A DNA stretch of 8,412 bases from Elusimicrobiota bacterium (GCA_023249695.1 JAHFCD010000069.1:1-8412), one strand, 5' to 3'; positions 1 through 6,361 are shown, counted from the stretch's first letter. The notes: generated from the letters alone by a model not told the origin. Numbers and translations are program-made.

Positions 1-357
1 GGCGATCCGATCGGCGGCTCGGTCGAGCTGTGGTTCGACCGGGATTACGCGATGGACCTCGGCGTGGGCTACAGCGGCTCGACGGTCCTGTGGGGCGATC
101 TGCTCTACCACGCCTGGAACCTCCTTCCCCAGCCCGACGAGGGCAAGCTCGGCGTCTACTTCGGCGCGGGGCCGCGCCTGGAGACCGGGGACGACCCCGA
201 GTTCGGCGTGCGCACGATCGCCGGCGTGACCTGGCGGCTCACGCGTCAGCCCATCGAGTTTTTCGTCGAGGCCGGCCCCGTCTTTCGCACGACGCCGACC
301 GGCGGGGTGGACGCCGACGGCGGCATCGGCATGAGGCTGTACCTGGGCTCGAAATAA
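1..357 (+). CDS. Outer-membrane beta-barrel protein, 3' part only
   Basis: The reading frame is open from the first base of the window and ends at TAA 355-357, so the start and any signal peptide lie outside. About 118 residues are visible. They alternate short aromatic/glycine strands with polar turns (LGVYFGAGPRLE, FGVRTIAGVTWRL, IEFFVEAGPVFR, GGIGMRLYLG), the pattern of a small outer-membrane barrel. The segment with FGVR, then a plain strand, then 'EFFVEAGPV', then a final glycine-rich strand ending near 'MRLYL' resembles the C-terminal half of DUF3996/BAPKO_0422-like barrels. That family call is from memory of the pattern, not a search. The last residues (GSK) extend just past the final strand. 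It is followed by a 71-nt gap before the next gene, so it need not share that operon. The function is unknown; a structural or small-solute barrel is the safest reading. Confidence 0.7.
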   Translation, partial: GDPIGGSVELWFDRDYAMDLGVGYSGSTVLWGDLLYHAWNLLPQPDEGKLGVYFGAGPRLETGDDPEFGVRTIAGVTWRLTRQPIEFFVEAGPVFRTTPTGGVDADGGIGMRLYLGSK

Positions 358-396
358 ACGGTGGCTGCTGACATCGCTGACAGGCGGGGCATAGCC

Positions 397-417
397 ATAG
401 GGTGGGGCTCGCCCTAT
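397..417. repeat. Inverted repeat overlapping a -10-like box
   Basis: ATAGGG (397-402) and CCCTAT (412-417) form a perfect 6-bp dyad with a 9-nt spacer. An alternative smaller hairpin, GGGC/GCCC, can form inside it. No T-run follows, so it is a poor intrinsic terminator for the upstream barrel gene. The right arm overlaps the -10-like TATACT of the porin operon, a position that would suit an operator, but no regulator is identified. Confidence 0.4.
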
Positions 418-420
418 ACT
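415..420 (+). promoter_or_regulatory. -10-like box of the porin operon (possible leaderless start)
   Basis: TATACT matches five of six bases of the TATAAT consensus and ends 8 nt before the ATG at 429. A transcript starting about 7 nt after the box would begin at or just before the start codon. No convincing -35 hexamer stands 16-18 nt upstream. Two CTGACA words at 368-373 and 377-382 are too far away. A GGGG run at 421-424 is the only, weak, ribosome-binding candidate. Confidence 0.4.
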
Positions 421-428
421 GGGGCATT

Positions 429-1586
429 ATGAAACGCCAAATCCTACGGCTTGCGGCCTCCCTCCTCATTGCGGCGGCCGCGCGCGACGCCGGGGCCAAG
501 ATCGCCTTCACCGGGTATGGAAACGCCCTCGTGACGGCGGACTCGCAGTTCAAGCTTCGCGGCCCCGCCGCGGCGCTCGGCGCCACTCCCGAGGGCAACC
601 TCGTCTCCCGGGGCTTTCGGCTCGACGCGGTCGGGCTGTTCGCGACGACCAAGGTCAGCGAGGACGCCGACTTCCTCGTCGACCTCACGTTCCGAAACAT
701 CGGCAGCACCGTCGGCCAGACGCGGATTCAATACGCCTACCTCGACGCGGCGCTGCCCTGGTGGGACCTGCGCGTGCACGCCGGACGCGTGACCATTCCG
801 TTCAACTACTACAACACCCGGCGCTTCTATCCTTTCCAGCGCGTCGAGCTCTCCGCGCCGTTCTACGCCGGCAGCATCCTCGGCCTGCCCATCGCCGACG
901 CGGGCGCGGTGCTCATGCGGCGCTTCGACTTGAGCGACGGCTGGGGCCTCGACGCGCGCGCCTACGCGGTCAACGGCTACGGCAGCGTGACCGGCAGCAC
1001 CGGCGCCCTGCGCAGCCCCAACTTGCCGGGCGGCCTCGCCCTCAGCGCAAATCTCGGCGCCGGTAACAACAACAAGGACATCGCGCTCGGCGGCCAGGTC
1101 GCGGTCTCGCGCGTCGGGGCCGGAGAGGTCGGTGCTTCCTATTATCGCGGGGCGTGGGACCGGGAGAACCGCCGCATCCTGCAGCTGGCCGGTGCGCACG
1201 CCTATTGGACCCCCGGCGAGTTCGACCTGCTGGCCGAGTATCTGCACATTCACGCCTCGGGCGATGAAGGCATGGCGCCGTCGCTGCGGTCCACGTCCTG
1301 GGTCACGCACGGCGCGTTCGTGACGGCCTCGCACCCGCTGTTTCGCGTCGGCGGGCGCCGGGTCGTCGGCTGGGGACATTTCGAGAACTACCACACCGGC
1401 CGCGCGAGCGGCGGCTCCGGCCGCGAGGTGCTCCGCTCCTACTCGGGCGGCCTCAACATGGCCGCCAACGAGAACCTCACGCTCAAGGTCGAGGCGCTCT
1501 ATCTCTATTACGTGATCCCGACCGCGACTCAATCGATCATCTTGGACGGCCGGCTCGTCCAGGCCGCCGTCGTGATCACCTTTTGA
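429..1586 (+). CDS. Porin-like outer-membrane protein
   Basis: The protein is a predicted outer-membrane channel of 385 residues. I start it at ATG 429, not at the upstream in-frame GTG 402, because ATG 429 opens a clean Sec signal peptide: MKRQ, then a hydrophobic stretch to about residue 18, then AGA with likely cleavage before Lys24. The mature chain is a run of amphipathic strands with aromatic girdle residues (for example FNYYNTRRFYPFQ, YLYYVI). It contains a 'RVTIPFNYYN' segment of the kind seen in OprP/OprO-like and related porins, and it ends in a terminal Phe (AAVVITF), the usual outer-membrane assembly signal. No plug or TonB box is visible, so a TonB-dependent receptor is unlikely. 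It is the first gene of a four-gene unit, and the next gene starts 7 nt after its stop. Its job there is probably to admit, or sit beside, the ligand sensed by the downstream proteins. The substrate is unknown. Confidence 0.75.
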   Translation: MKRQILRLAASLLIAAAARDAGAKIAFTGYGNALVTADSQFKLRGPAAALGATPEGNLVSRGFRLDAVGLFATTKVSEDADFLVDLTFRNIGSTVGQTRIQYAYLDAALPWWDLRVHAGRVTIPFNYYNTRRFYPFQRVELSAPFYAGSILGLPIADAGAVLMRRFDLSDGWGLDARAYAVNGYGSVTGSTGALRSPNLPGGLALSANLGAGNNNKDIALGGQVAVSRVGAGEVGASYYRGAWDRENRRILQLAGAHAYWTPGEFDLLAEYLHIHASGDEGMAPSLRSTSWVTHGAFVTASHPLFRVGGRRVVGWGHFENYHTGRASGGSGREVLRSYSGGLNMAANENLTLKVEALYLYYVIPTATQSIILDGRLVQAAVVITF

Positions 1587-1593
1587 GGCGGCG

Positions 1594-2400
1594 ATGATCC
1601 GGGCACCCAACCTGACCGTGGCCGTCTTCCTGGCGCTGGCGCCGCCGGCGTCCGCGGCCAAAATCACCTTGATCGTCGCGGACGCGGAGCAGGCGCGGGC
1701 CGCCTCGGCGCGCGCGGGGCCGGACGTCAGCGTGCGGGCGTTCGACCGGATTTCGCTGGGCGATCCCATCGAGAAGGGGCGGCTGCTCGCGTCCGTGCAG
1801 GGCGCGGACCGGGTCGTGTCCGCCACGAGGGGAAAAGCGTGCGGCTGGCTCACCCACGAGATCGACGGCACGCCCGTCGATTGCGTCATGCCCTACGACG
1901 CGATTCAGGTGCTCGACTTCGCGCGGGCCGCCGGCTGGCGTCGCGTCGCCGTGGTTCACCGGACGGGCTACGAGAAGGTATACGCCCGCCTGAACGCGCG
2001 CGCGCGTGAGCGGGGCATCGTGCTCGTCGCCGTCCGCGTCGACGGAATCCGGGAATTGCCCGAGGCCCTGCCCCGCGTGCTGAAAACCGTCCAGGCCGTC
2101 TGGATCCTGGGCGACCCGCTGCTCACCGAGGGCGCCGCCTTCGATTATCTCGTCGAGTCCACTTTAGCCCGGCGCGTCCCGCTCATCGGGCCCGGCGCGG
2201 ACCTCGTCGCGCGCGGCGTCTTTCTCGGCGCCGACAGCGACCTCTCGGCCATGACCCGCCACGCCGTGGGCTTGGCGAACGCGGCGGCCAAGGGCGCGGC
2301 GCCGGAGGACGGCGCGGAGGAGGTCCCGGGCGGCCGCCTCGTCGTCAACCGGGTCCTCGCCCGGCGCTGGGGCGTGAGCGTCCCGGGAGGGGCGAAATGA
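1594..2400 (+). CDS. Periplasmic ABC_sub_bind-like ligand-binding protein
   Basis: This is a secreted protein of 268 residues with a signal peptide (hydrophobic residues 8-19, then ASAA with cleavage near 22). The C-terminal half has the look of the PF04392 ABC-transporter substrate-binding family: 'AVWILGDPLLTEG' (168-180), a 'VPLIGPGADLVARGVFLGADSDLSAM' style hinge (195-220), and a terminal 'LVVNRVLARRWGVSVP' (249-264). The N-terminal lobe is short and diverged for that family. C83 and C97 are the only cysteines seen and could form a disulfide. GAGG at 1585-1588, 5 nt before the ATG, is a plausible Shine-Dalgarno site. The stop overlaps the start of the histidine kinase (ATGA). No permease or ATPase gene is adjacent, so the protein more likely presents a ligand to the kinase than feeds a transporter. 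That role is inference; the ligand cannot be read from the sequence. Confidence 0.7.
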   Translation: MIRAPNLTVAVFLALAPPASAAKITLIVADAEQARAASARAGPDVSVRAFDRISLGDPIEKGRLLASVQGADRVVSATRGKACGWLTHEIDGTPVDCVMPYDAIQVLDFARAAGWRRVAVVHRTGYEKVYARLNARARERGIVLVAVRVDGIRELPEALPRVLKTVQAVWILGDPLLTEGAAFDYLVESTLARRVPLIGPGADLVARGVFLGADSDLSAMTRHAVGLANAAAKGAAPEDGAEEVPGGRLVVNRVLARRWGVSVPGGAK

Positions 2401-3695
2401 ACCCCTCCGTGACCGCCGACACGCTGCGCTGGGAGGCCTTCGCGCGCCGGCTCACGCTCGCGTTCTCACTGCTGACCGTCCTTCTCGGAGGCGGCTCCAC
2501 CGCCCTCTCCGCGTACCGCATGCGGGTCTTGCTCGAGAGCTCGCTCGCCCAGCGCGGAGAGGCGGTCGCGGCGGCGGCGGCCCGCGCCGCCTTCGTACCG
2601 CTGAGCCTGGAGGATCGCGGCGCGCTCGCGCTCGTCGCCTTCTACTATGAGGGCCAGCCCGCGCTCGCGTCACTGCGCATTCTCGACGAACGGGGCGCGG
2701 AGTGGGCGCGCTACTCGCGCGTAGGGGCGCCGAAAAGGCACCTCCTTGCGGTATCCACGCCCGTCGTCGTCCCCGGCGCGCGCCTGGGCGCCGCCGTCGT
2801 CGGCCGGGTCGACGTGCTCATGGACCCGGGCGACATCCGCGCGGCGCTGGCGTGGCAGGTGGCCGCCCTCCTCGCCTTCAACGGGCTCCTCGCCGCCGTC
2901 ATCCTGTTCGGCGGAGGGTACATCATCCGCCGTCTGACCGAAGGCATGCGCGAGCTCGCCCGGCAGGCCGCGAGGGCCGAGGAGCTCGGCCGCTCCAATC
3001 GCGAGCTTGAGGAGTTCGCCTACATCGCCTCGCACGACCTGCAGGCCCCCCTGAGGCGCATCGCGGGCTTCGCCCAGCTCCTGGAGAAGCGCTACGCGGG
3101 GAAGCTTGACATCGAGGCTGACGACTTCATCAAGCGTATCACAGCCGGCACGGTGCGCATGCAGCAGCTCATCCAGGACCTCCTCACCTACTCCCGCGCG
3201 GGCTCGCGCCAGCTCGAGCCCGTTCCCACGGATCTCAACGCGCTGCTGCGCGACGTGCTCGCCGATCTCGATTCGGCGCTGAAGGAAGCCGGCGGCAAGG
3301 TGGCTTCCGGGCCCCTGCCGATCATCGCCGTCGACGCCGGCCAGGTCACTCGCTTATTCCTGAACCTGATCGGCAACGCCGTCAAGTTCCGCGGCGATCG
3401 CCCTCCCGAGATCGCGGTCGCCGCGCGCCGCGAGGGGGGGGAGTGGGTGTTCTCGGTCGCGGACAACGGGATCGGCATCGAGCCGCAGTTCACGAGCGAC
3501 GTCTTCAAAATGTTCCGCCGCCTGCATTCGACGTCGGCCTATCCCGGCACGGGCATCGGGCTCGCCGTGGCGCGCAAGATCGTCGAGCGCCACGGAGGGC
3601 GCATCTGGATCGAATCGGAGCCCGGGAAGGGCGCGACCTTTTATTTCACGCTCGGAGCATCCTCCGGGCCGGACAAGGAGAGTGAAAATGTCTAA
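2397..3695 (+). CDS. Two-pass membrane sensor histidine kinase
   Basis: A 432-residue kinase. TM1 lies at about 18-40 and TM2 at about 153-175, enclosing an extracytoplasmic domain of roughly 110 residues. That domain begins with a long Ala-rich helix and ends in beta-rich 'SLRILDERGAEWARY' and 'VVVPGARLGAAVVGRVDV'. The pattern recalls CHASE8-type sensors (as in YfiN), though this is not tested. A short signalling helix precedes HisKA with phospho-acceptor H213 (IASHDLQAPLRRI). HATPase_c follows with the N box (NLIGNAVKF, N327), G1 DNGIGI (356-361), F box FKMF (370-373) and G2 GTGIGLA (384-390), all intact. The H box and dimerisation helices are of the Cph1/bacteriophytochrome type, which usually pairs with Rcp1-like regulators, as found directly downstream. 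The start is ATG 2397, with GGGAGG at 2385-2390. It overlaps the binding-protein gene by 4 nt and the regulator gene by 8 nt, indicating translational coupling. Confidence 0.92.
   Translation: MNPSVTADTLRWEAFARRLTLAFSLLTVLLGGGSTALSAYRMRVLLESSLAQRGEAVAAAAARAAFVPLSLEDRGALALVAFYYEGQPALASLRILDERGAEWARYSRVGAPKRHLLAVSTPVVVPGARLGAAVVGRVDVLMDPGDIRAALAWQVAALLAFNGLLAAVILFGGGYIIRRLTEGMRELARQAARAEELGRSNRELEEFAYIASHDLQAPLRRIAGFAQLLEKRYAGKLDIEADDFIKRITAGTVRMQQLIQDLLTYSRAGSRQLEPVPTDLNALLRDVLADLDSALKEAGGKVASGPLPIIAVDAGQVTRLFLNLIGNAVKFRGDRPPEIAVAARREGGEWVFSVADNGIGIEPQFTSDVFKMFRRLHSTSAYPGTGIGLAVARKIVERHGGRIWIESEPGKGATFYFTLGASSGPDKESENV
3675..3680 (+). promoter_or_regulatory. Shine-Dalgarno site that sets the regulator start
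   Basis: AAGGAG lies 7 nt before ATG 3688 but only 1 nt before the in-frame GTG at 3682. The spacing therefore favours ATG 3688 as the true start. The site is inside the 3' end of the kinase gene. Confidence 0.8.
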
Positions 3696-4125
3696 ACCCC
3701 TGGAAGTGCTGCTGGTGGAGGACGACGAGGACGACGTGATGCTCACCCGGGAGGCTCTCAAGGACTCCAAGGTGATCGTCAGCATGGCGGTCGCGAGCGA
3801 CGGCGACGAAGCTCTGAAGCGCCTGCGGCGCGAGCCGCCGTTCGAGAACGCGATCCTGCCGGAGCTGATCCTGCTCGACCTGAACCTGCCGCGCGTGAGC
3901 GGGAGGGAGGTTCTCAAGGTGCTCAAGGGCGATCCCGTCCTCAAGAAGATCCCCGTGGTCGTGCTCACGACCTCGGCGGCCGACGCCGACATCGTGAAGT
4001 GCTATGACCTCGGCGCGAACTGTTACATCACCAAGCCCGTCGACTTCGAGCAGTTCCAGCGCATCATCAAGGTCATCGACGAGTTCTGGCTGACGATCGT
4101 GAAGCTGCCGACCGTCAAGACCTGA
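3688..4125 (+). CDS. Single-domain Rcp1-like response regulator
   Basis: A receiver domain of 145 residues with no output domain. The acidic pocket is E11-D12-D13 (LLVEDDEDD), the phospho-acceptor is D64 (ILLDLNLP), the switch Thr is T94 (VVLTTS) and the conserved Lys is K116 (YITKP). All key residues are present, so phosphotransfer should work. The 'VEDDEDDVMLTREAL' opening, 'LPRVSGREVLKVLKGDP' loop and 'DEFWLTIVKLP' end are typical of Rcp1-type regulators paired with phytochrome-like kinases. It overlaps the kinase gene by 8 nt and is surely its partner. Without a DNA-binding or enzymatic domain, its output must be protein-protein contact or phosphotransfer to another component not seen here. 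Its stop codon (TGA 4123-4125) directly abuts the stop codon of the convergent kamA-like gene. Confidence 0.93.
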   Translation: MSKPLEVLLVEDDEDDVMLTREALKDSKVIVSMAVASDGDEALKRLRREPPFENAILPELILLDLNLPRVSGREVLKVLKGDPVLKKIPVVVLTTSAADADIVKCYDLGANCYITKPVDFEQFQRIIKVIDEFWLTIVKLPTVKT

Positions 4126-5484
4126 CTAGGCGACGGCCGCGGCTTGCTTGCGCCAGTACTCCTGCCCCTCGGGGGGCAAGGTGTACACCGGGTCGAGGTA
4201 CTCGTAGCGGCGCGTGAGCGCGTCCGCGTCATCGGCCTCGATGCCGGTGCGGTAGGACTTCGTCCAGTAGGAGATGCCCTTGATCTTGTCGTAATCGGCG
4301 AGCTGATGAATCCAGCGCTTTCCGACGTACGGCACGTCCACGGTCACGCGCGGCGTCGCGAAGCCGGGCAGGTAGCCCATGATGTCGTGCTGAAGCTGCA
4401 TGCCCTCGGCGATGGACAGGCGCCAGTGCTCGGAGTTCGGGATCAGGTCGGCCATGTAGAAGTAGTACGGCATGATCTTCGCGTGGTCGAGCAGCATGAA
4501 GCACAGCTCGAGCAGGTCTTTCTGCGTGGTGTTCACGCCGCGCAGAAGGACGCCCTGGTTGCGCACGTCGCGAAAGCCCATCTCGAGCAGCTTGCGCACG
4601 GCCCTGCCCACGAGGGGCGTGACCTGCTGCGCGTGGTTGACGTGCGTGTGGACGGCGATGTCGATCTCCCGGTCCCACGCGCGTTTGGCGATGCGCTCGA
4701 GCGCCTTGAGCACGTCGTCCTGGAGAAAGTGCTGCGGCAGGCCTTGAAGACCCTTGGTGGCCAGGCGAATGTCCTTGATGTTGGGGATGTCCATCAGCTC
4801 CATCAGGAACGCCTCGAGCTGGGCGATCGGCACGTTGGCCACGTCGCCGCCGGAGACGACCACGTCGCGCACGGAGGGGGTCTTGCGCAGGTAGTCGAGC
4901 ATGGCGCCGTAGCGGTCCTTGGGCAGGCCCTCGAACTTGTGCTTGGTCACCTGCGGCACCGAGTTGCCGACCAGGTCCATGCGCGTGCAGTGGCCGCAGT
5001 ACTGCGGACAGGTGGCGATCATCTCGGCCAGCACCTTGGTCGGGTAGCGGTGCGTGAGGCCCTCGCTGGCCCACATCTCGGACTCGTGCAGGCTGTCGCG
5101 GCTCGCCTTCGGGTGGTTCGGCCACTCCGTGTGCCGGTCGGAGACCATCGGGATCATGTAGCGGCGGACGGGATCGTTCCGGAGGTCCTTCTCGTCCATC
5201 GTGTTGAGCATCTGCGGGGGGATGAGCAGGGACATCGTGGCCTTTTCCGCCTGGTCTTTGACGATCTCCGACGCGAGCTCATCCGTGAGGAACGGGCCGA
5301 ACACGTCCTTGAGGTCCTTGAGATTCTTGGCCGAGTGCTGACGCTGCCATAGCGCGCTCTCCCACTGGGCCTTGGTCACGTCTTTATAGCCCGGCAGGCG
5401 CGTCCAATCCGGCTCCCGATACTCTCGCTTCAGCGGGTACTGGAAAGGCTGCCTGGAGGCGTCAGCTTTGACTTTCTTGGCCAT
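4126..5484 (-). CDS. kamA: Lysine 2,3-aminomutase family radical SAM enzyme
   Basis: A 452-residue KamA-family enzyme, cytoplasmic. The family moves the alpha-amino group of lysine to the beta carbon using a [4Fe-4S] cluster, SAM and PLP. The radical SAM motif is C159-x3-C163-x2-C166 (CPQYCGHCTR), followed by the SAM-contact motif SGGD at 211-214 and the family block 'RNQGVLLRGVN' (308-318). The PLP lysine should be K389 in 'DVPYVGKRW', where the well-studied Clostridium enzyme has a glycine-rich PGGGGK. D346 (FYMAD) and D383 (VTVDVP) match the two aspartates that bind the lysine epsilon-amino group, which argues against the glutamate 2,3-aminomutase variant. It is longer than the roughly 416-residue clostridial enzyme, mostly at the N terminus. 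The start at 5484 has no clear Shine-Dalgarno but has a -10-like box just upstream. No acetyltransferase (AblB) or beta-lysine mutase genes are adjacent, so osmolyte synthesis or lysine breakdown cannot be chosen. The exact substrate is likely, not proven, to be lysine. Confidence 0.85.
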   Translation of the reverse strand: MAKKVKADASRQPFQYPLKREYREPDWTRLPGYKDVTKAQWESALWQRQHSAKNLKDLKDVFGPFLTDELASEIVKDQAEKATMSLLIPPQMLNTMDEKDLRNDPVRRYMIPMVSDRHTEWPNHPKASRDSLHESEMWASEGLTHRYPTKVLAEMIATCPQYCGHCTRMDLVGNSVPQVTKHKFEGLPKDRYGAMLDYLRKTPSVRDVVVSGGDVANVPIAQLEAFLMELMDIPNIKDIRLATKGLQGLPQHFLQDDVLKALERIAKRAWDREIDIAVHTHVNHAQQVTPLVGRAVRKLLEMGFRDVRNQGVLLRGVNTTQKDLLELCFMLLDHAKIMPYYFYMADLIPNSEHWRLSIAEGMQLQHDIMGYLPGFATPRVTVDVPYVGKRWIHQLADYDKIKGISYWTKSYRTGIEADDADALTRRYEYLDPVYTLPPEGQEYWRKQAAAVA

Positions 5485-5490
5485 GGACTG

Positions 5491-5496
5491 ATATTA
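5491..5496 (-). promoter_or_regulatory. -10-like box of kamA (possible leaderless start)
   Basis: On the minus strand TAATAT is followed by 6 nt (CAGTCC) and then the kamA ATG, so a transcript would start at about the start codon. No Shine-Dalgarno sequence is present. A -35-like CTGACA (minus strand of 5516-5521) sits 19 nt upstream, inside the left repeat of the mobile element, so the insertion may have supplied part of this promoter. The box and spacer closely match those before bdhA. Confidence 0.4.
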
Positions 5497-5515
5497 GCAA
5501 AACGGAGCAAAACGG
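5496..5515. repeat. Perfect 10-bp tandem duplication
   Basis: AGCAAAACGG occurs twice in direct succession (5496-5505 and 5506-5515). The second copy runs 2 bp into the left terminal repeat of the mobile element, and the first touches the -10-like box of kamA. It could be slippage or an insertion scar. No matching copy is seen at the other end of the element, so it is not a simple target-site duplication. Confidence 0.7.
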
Positions 5516-5544
5516 TGTCAGGCCTAACGGTAGTGACAGTATTT
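5514..5544 (+). repeat. Left terminal repeat of the RAYT element, hairpin-forming
   Basis: These 31 bp are the perfect reverse complement of 6323-6353. Within them, 5516-5538 can fold as a bulged hairpin: outer arms TGTCA/TGACA, inner arms CTA/TAG, tetraloop ACGG, and an unpaired GGC on the 5' side. A GTAG tetranucleotide (5530-5533) runs from the loop into the 3' inner arm; GTAG-like words are known markers of REP sequences. The hairpin is followed by GTATTTT, but the stem is too weak to call a terminator with confidence. Confidence 0.9.
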
Positions 5545-5591
5545 TGCGGGTGACAATGAAACTTTTTCGAGGGGTCAATCGTAAGATAGGC

Positions 5592-6356
5592 ATGGGGAGA
5601 AAACCGCGGGTCCACTTTAACGGCGCCGTTTATCACGTGATGACCAGAGGCGTGGACGGGCGGGATATATTCGTCGATGACCACGATCGTCGTATTTTTC
5701 TCGGCGCATTGAAGCGTATCTGCGGCGAGTCAGGCGCGGAAGTCTTCGCCTATTGTCTGATGGGCAATCACTTTCATCTCGCGATACAAGTCGGTCCTAT
5801 CGGCTTGTCGGCGATTATGCAGCGGCTCCTGACGGGTTATTCGACGGCTTTCAATAGCCGTCATGGCCGCAACGGACATCTATTTCAGGCTCGCTATCGC
5901 GCGATTCATTGCCTCGACGAGGCGTATCTTTCCGTTCTCATTCACTATATTCATCAAAATCCCGTGAGAGCGGGGTTTGTCGCCGCTGAAGCCGACTGGC
6001 CGTGGTCGAGCTCCAAGCGAAGAGAAAACTTGGATTCGGATCCGATCCCGCCCGATTTCAATCCTTGGCTGGCGCCGAAGGACCCTTCGCGTCCCAGCCG
6101 GTTTATCGAGGGGCCTCAGTCGGGCATTGAGGAAATAGCAACACGAGTCCAGGCGGAGACCGGCATCGCCCTGAAGGAAATGCGTTCACAAGTTCGCCGG
6201 AGAAACGTCGTCGACGCGCGTCGTGCGGTGACATTCGATGCCATCCGTAATGGACATTCGCTGCATGCCATCGCCGATTGGCTACAAACGAGCGCGACTT
6301 CGGTGACGCGCTATTCCAAAGGAAATACTGTCACTACCGTTAGGCCTGACACCTAA
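5592..6356 (+). CDS. REP-associated tyrosine transposase (Y1/HUH)
   Basis: A 254-residue single-strand DNA transposase of the TnpA-REP (RAYT) type. I start at ATG 5592 because family members typically begin M-x-R-K-P-R just before 'YHVMTRGV'. ATG 5556 and TTG 5544 are in frame but add an untypical leader. The HUH pair is H60 and H62 (MGNHFHLAI), the catalytic Tyr is probably Y83 (LTGYSTAFN), and the family blocks GHLFQARYRAI (95-105) and YIHQNPVRAGFV (119-130) are intact, ending in WPWSS. A C-terminal stretch (about 208-242, 'SLHAIADWLQTSATSVTRYS') looks like a helix-turn-helix, common in longer RAYTs. The last ten residues (NTVTTVRPDT) are encoded by the right terminal repeat, and TAA 6354-6356 follows at once. 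The gene appears intact. RAYTs nick and rejoin hairpin DNA at REP-like sequences; the flanking repeats are the natural substrate. Confidence 0.9.
   Translation: MGRKPRVHFNGAVYHVMTRGVDGRDIFVDDHDRRIFLGALKRICGESGAEVFAYCLMGNHFHLAIQVGPIGLSAIMQRLLTGYSTAFNSRHGRNGHLFQARYRAIHCLDEAYLSVLIHYIHQNPVRAGFVAAEADWPWSSSKRRENLDSDPIPPDFNPWLAPKDPSRPSRFIEGPQSGIEEIATRVQAETGIALKEMRSQVRRRNVVDARRAVTFDAIRNGHSLHAIADWLQTSATSVTRYSKGNTVTTVRPDT
6323..6353 (-). repeat. Right terminal repeat of the RAYT element
   Basis: This is the perfect inverted copy of 5514-5544 and forms the same bulged hairpin (6329-6351). It doubles as coding sequence: bases 6324-6353 are exactly ten in-frame codons at the end of the transposase. Identity with the orphan copy downstream runs slightly further, 35 bp from 6322 to 6356, including the TAA stop. 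Confidence 0.92.
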
Positions 6357-6361
6357 TTCGG

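Larger units (their letters stand above)
5514..6353 (+). mobile_element. REP-associated tyrosine transposase element
   Basis: An 840-bp unit with perfect 31-bp inverted terminal repeats holds one gene, a Y1/HUH transposase. The segment is visibly less GC-rich than both neighbours, a sign of separate origin. It occupies the divergent gap between kamA and bdhA, leaving 29 nt to the kamA start and 20 nt to the bdhA start. No target-site duplication is seen. Inverted hairpin repeats resemble a BIME/REP arrangement with its RAYT rather than an IS200/IS605 insertion, which has dissimilar ends on one strand and no inverted repeats. A third copy of the repeat at 7173-7203 supports dispersal of the repeat on its own. 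Confidence 0.82.

Noticed and set aside
402..428. GTG at 402 as the porin start
   Set aside because: It would add nine residues in front of a perfect signal peptide beginning at ATG 429, and it lies inside the dyad upstream of the -10-like box.
444..1889. Long minus-strand open frame (481 codons) opposite the porin gene
   Set aside because: It is the mirror of a GC-rich coding region. Its translation is low-complexity Arg/Ala/Val-rich with no domain, while the plus strand encodes a signal peptide and a barrel with a terminal Phe.
3682..3687. GTG at 3682 as the response-regulator start
   Set aside because: It is only 1 nt after the AAGGAG site; ATG 3688 has the proper 7-nt spacing.
4144..5352. 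Plus-strand open frame of 402 codons opposite kamA
   Set aside because: The translation is rich in His, Val, Leu and Arg without any motif, whereas the minus strand carries all KamA active-site motifs.
4126..5484. Glutamate 2,3-aminomutase as the identity of the KamA-family protein
   Set aside because: That enzyme replaces the two substrate aspartates of lysine 2,3-aminomutase with Lys and Asn; here both positions are Asp (D346, D383).
5516..5545. Left repeat hairpin plus GTATTTT as an intrinsic terminator
   Set aside because: The stem has only 8 pairs with a 3-nt bulge and few G-C pairs, no gene on that strand ends just upstream, and the same fold occurs in all repeat copies, so it is better explained as a transposase recognition site.
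5544..5591. TTG 5544 or ATG 5556 as the transposase start
   Set aside because: Both are in frame, but family members begin close to the M-G-R-K-P-R segment at 5592, and the extra leader would start at or just inside the left terminal repeat.
5430..5684. Minus-strand open frame of 84 codons across the left repeat
   Set aside because: It overlaps the kamA start and the transposase start and has no family resemblance. It shows NTVTTVRPDT only because the left repeat is the inverse of the right one.
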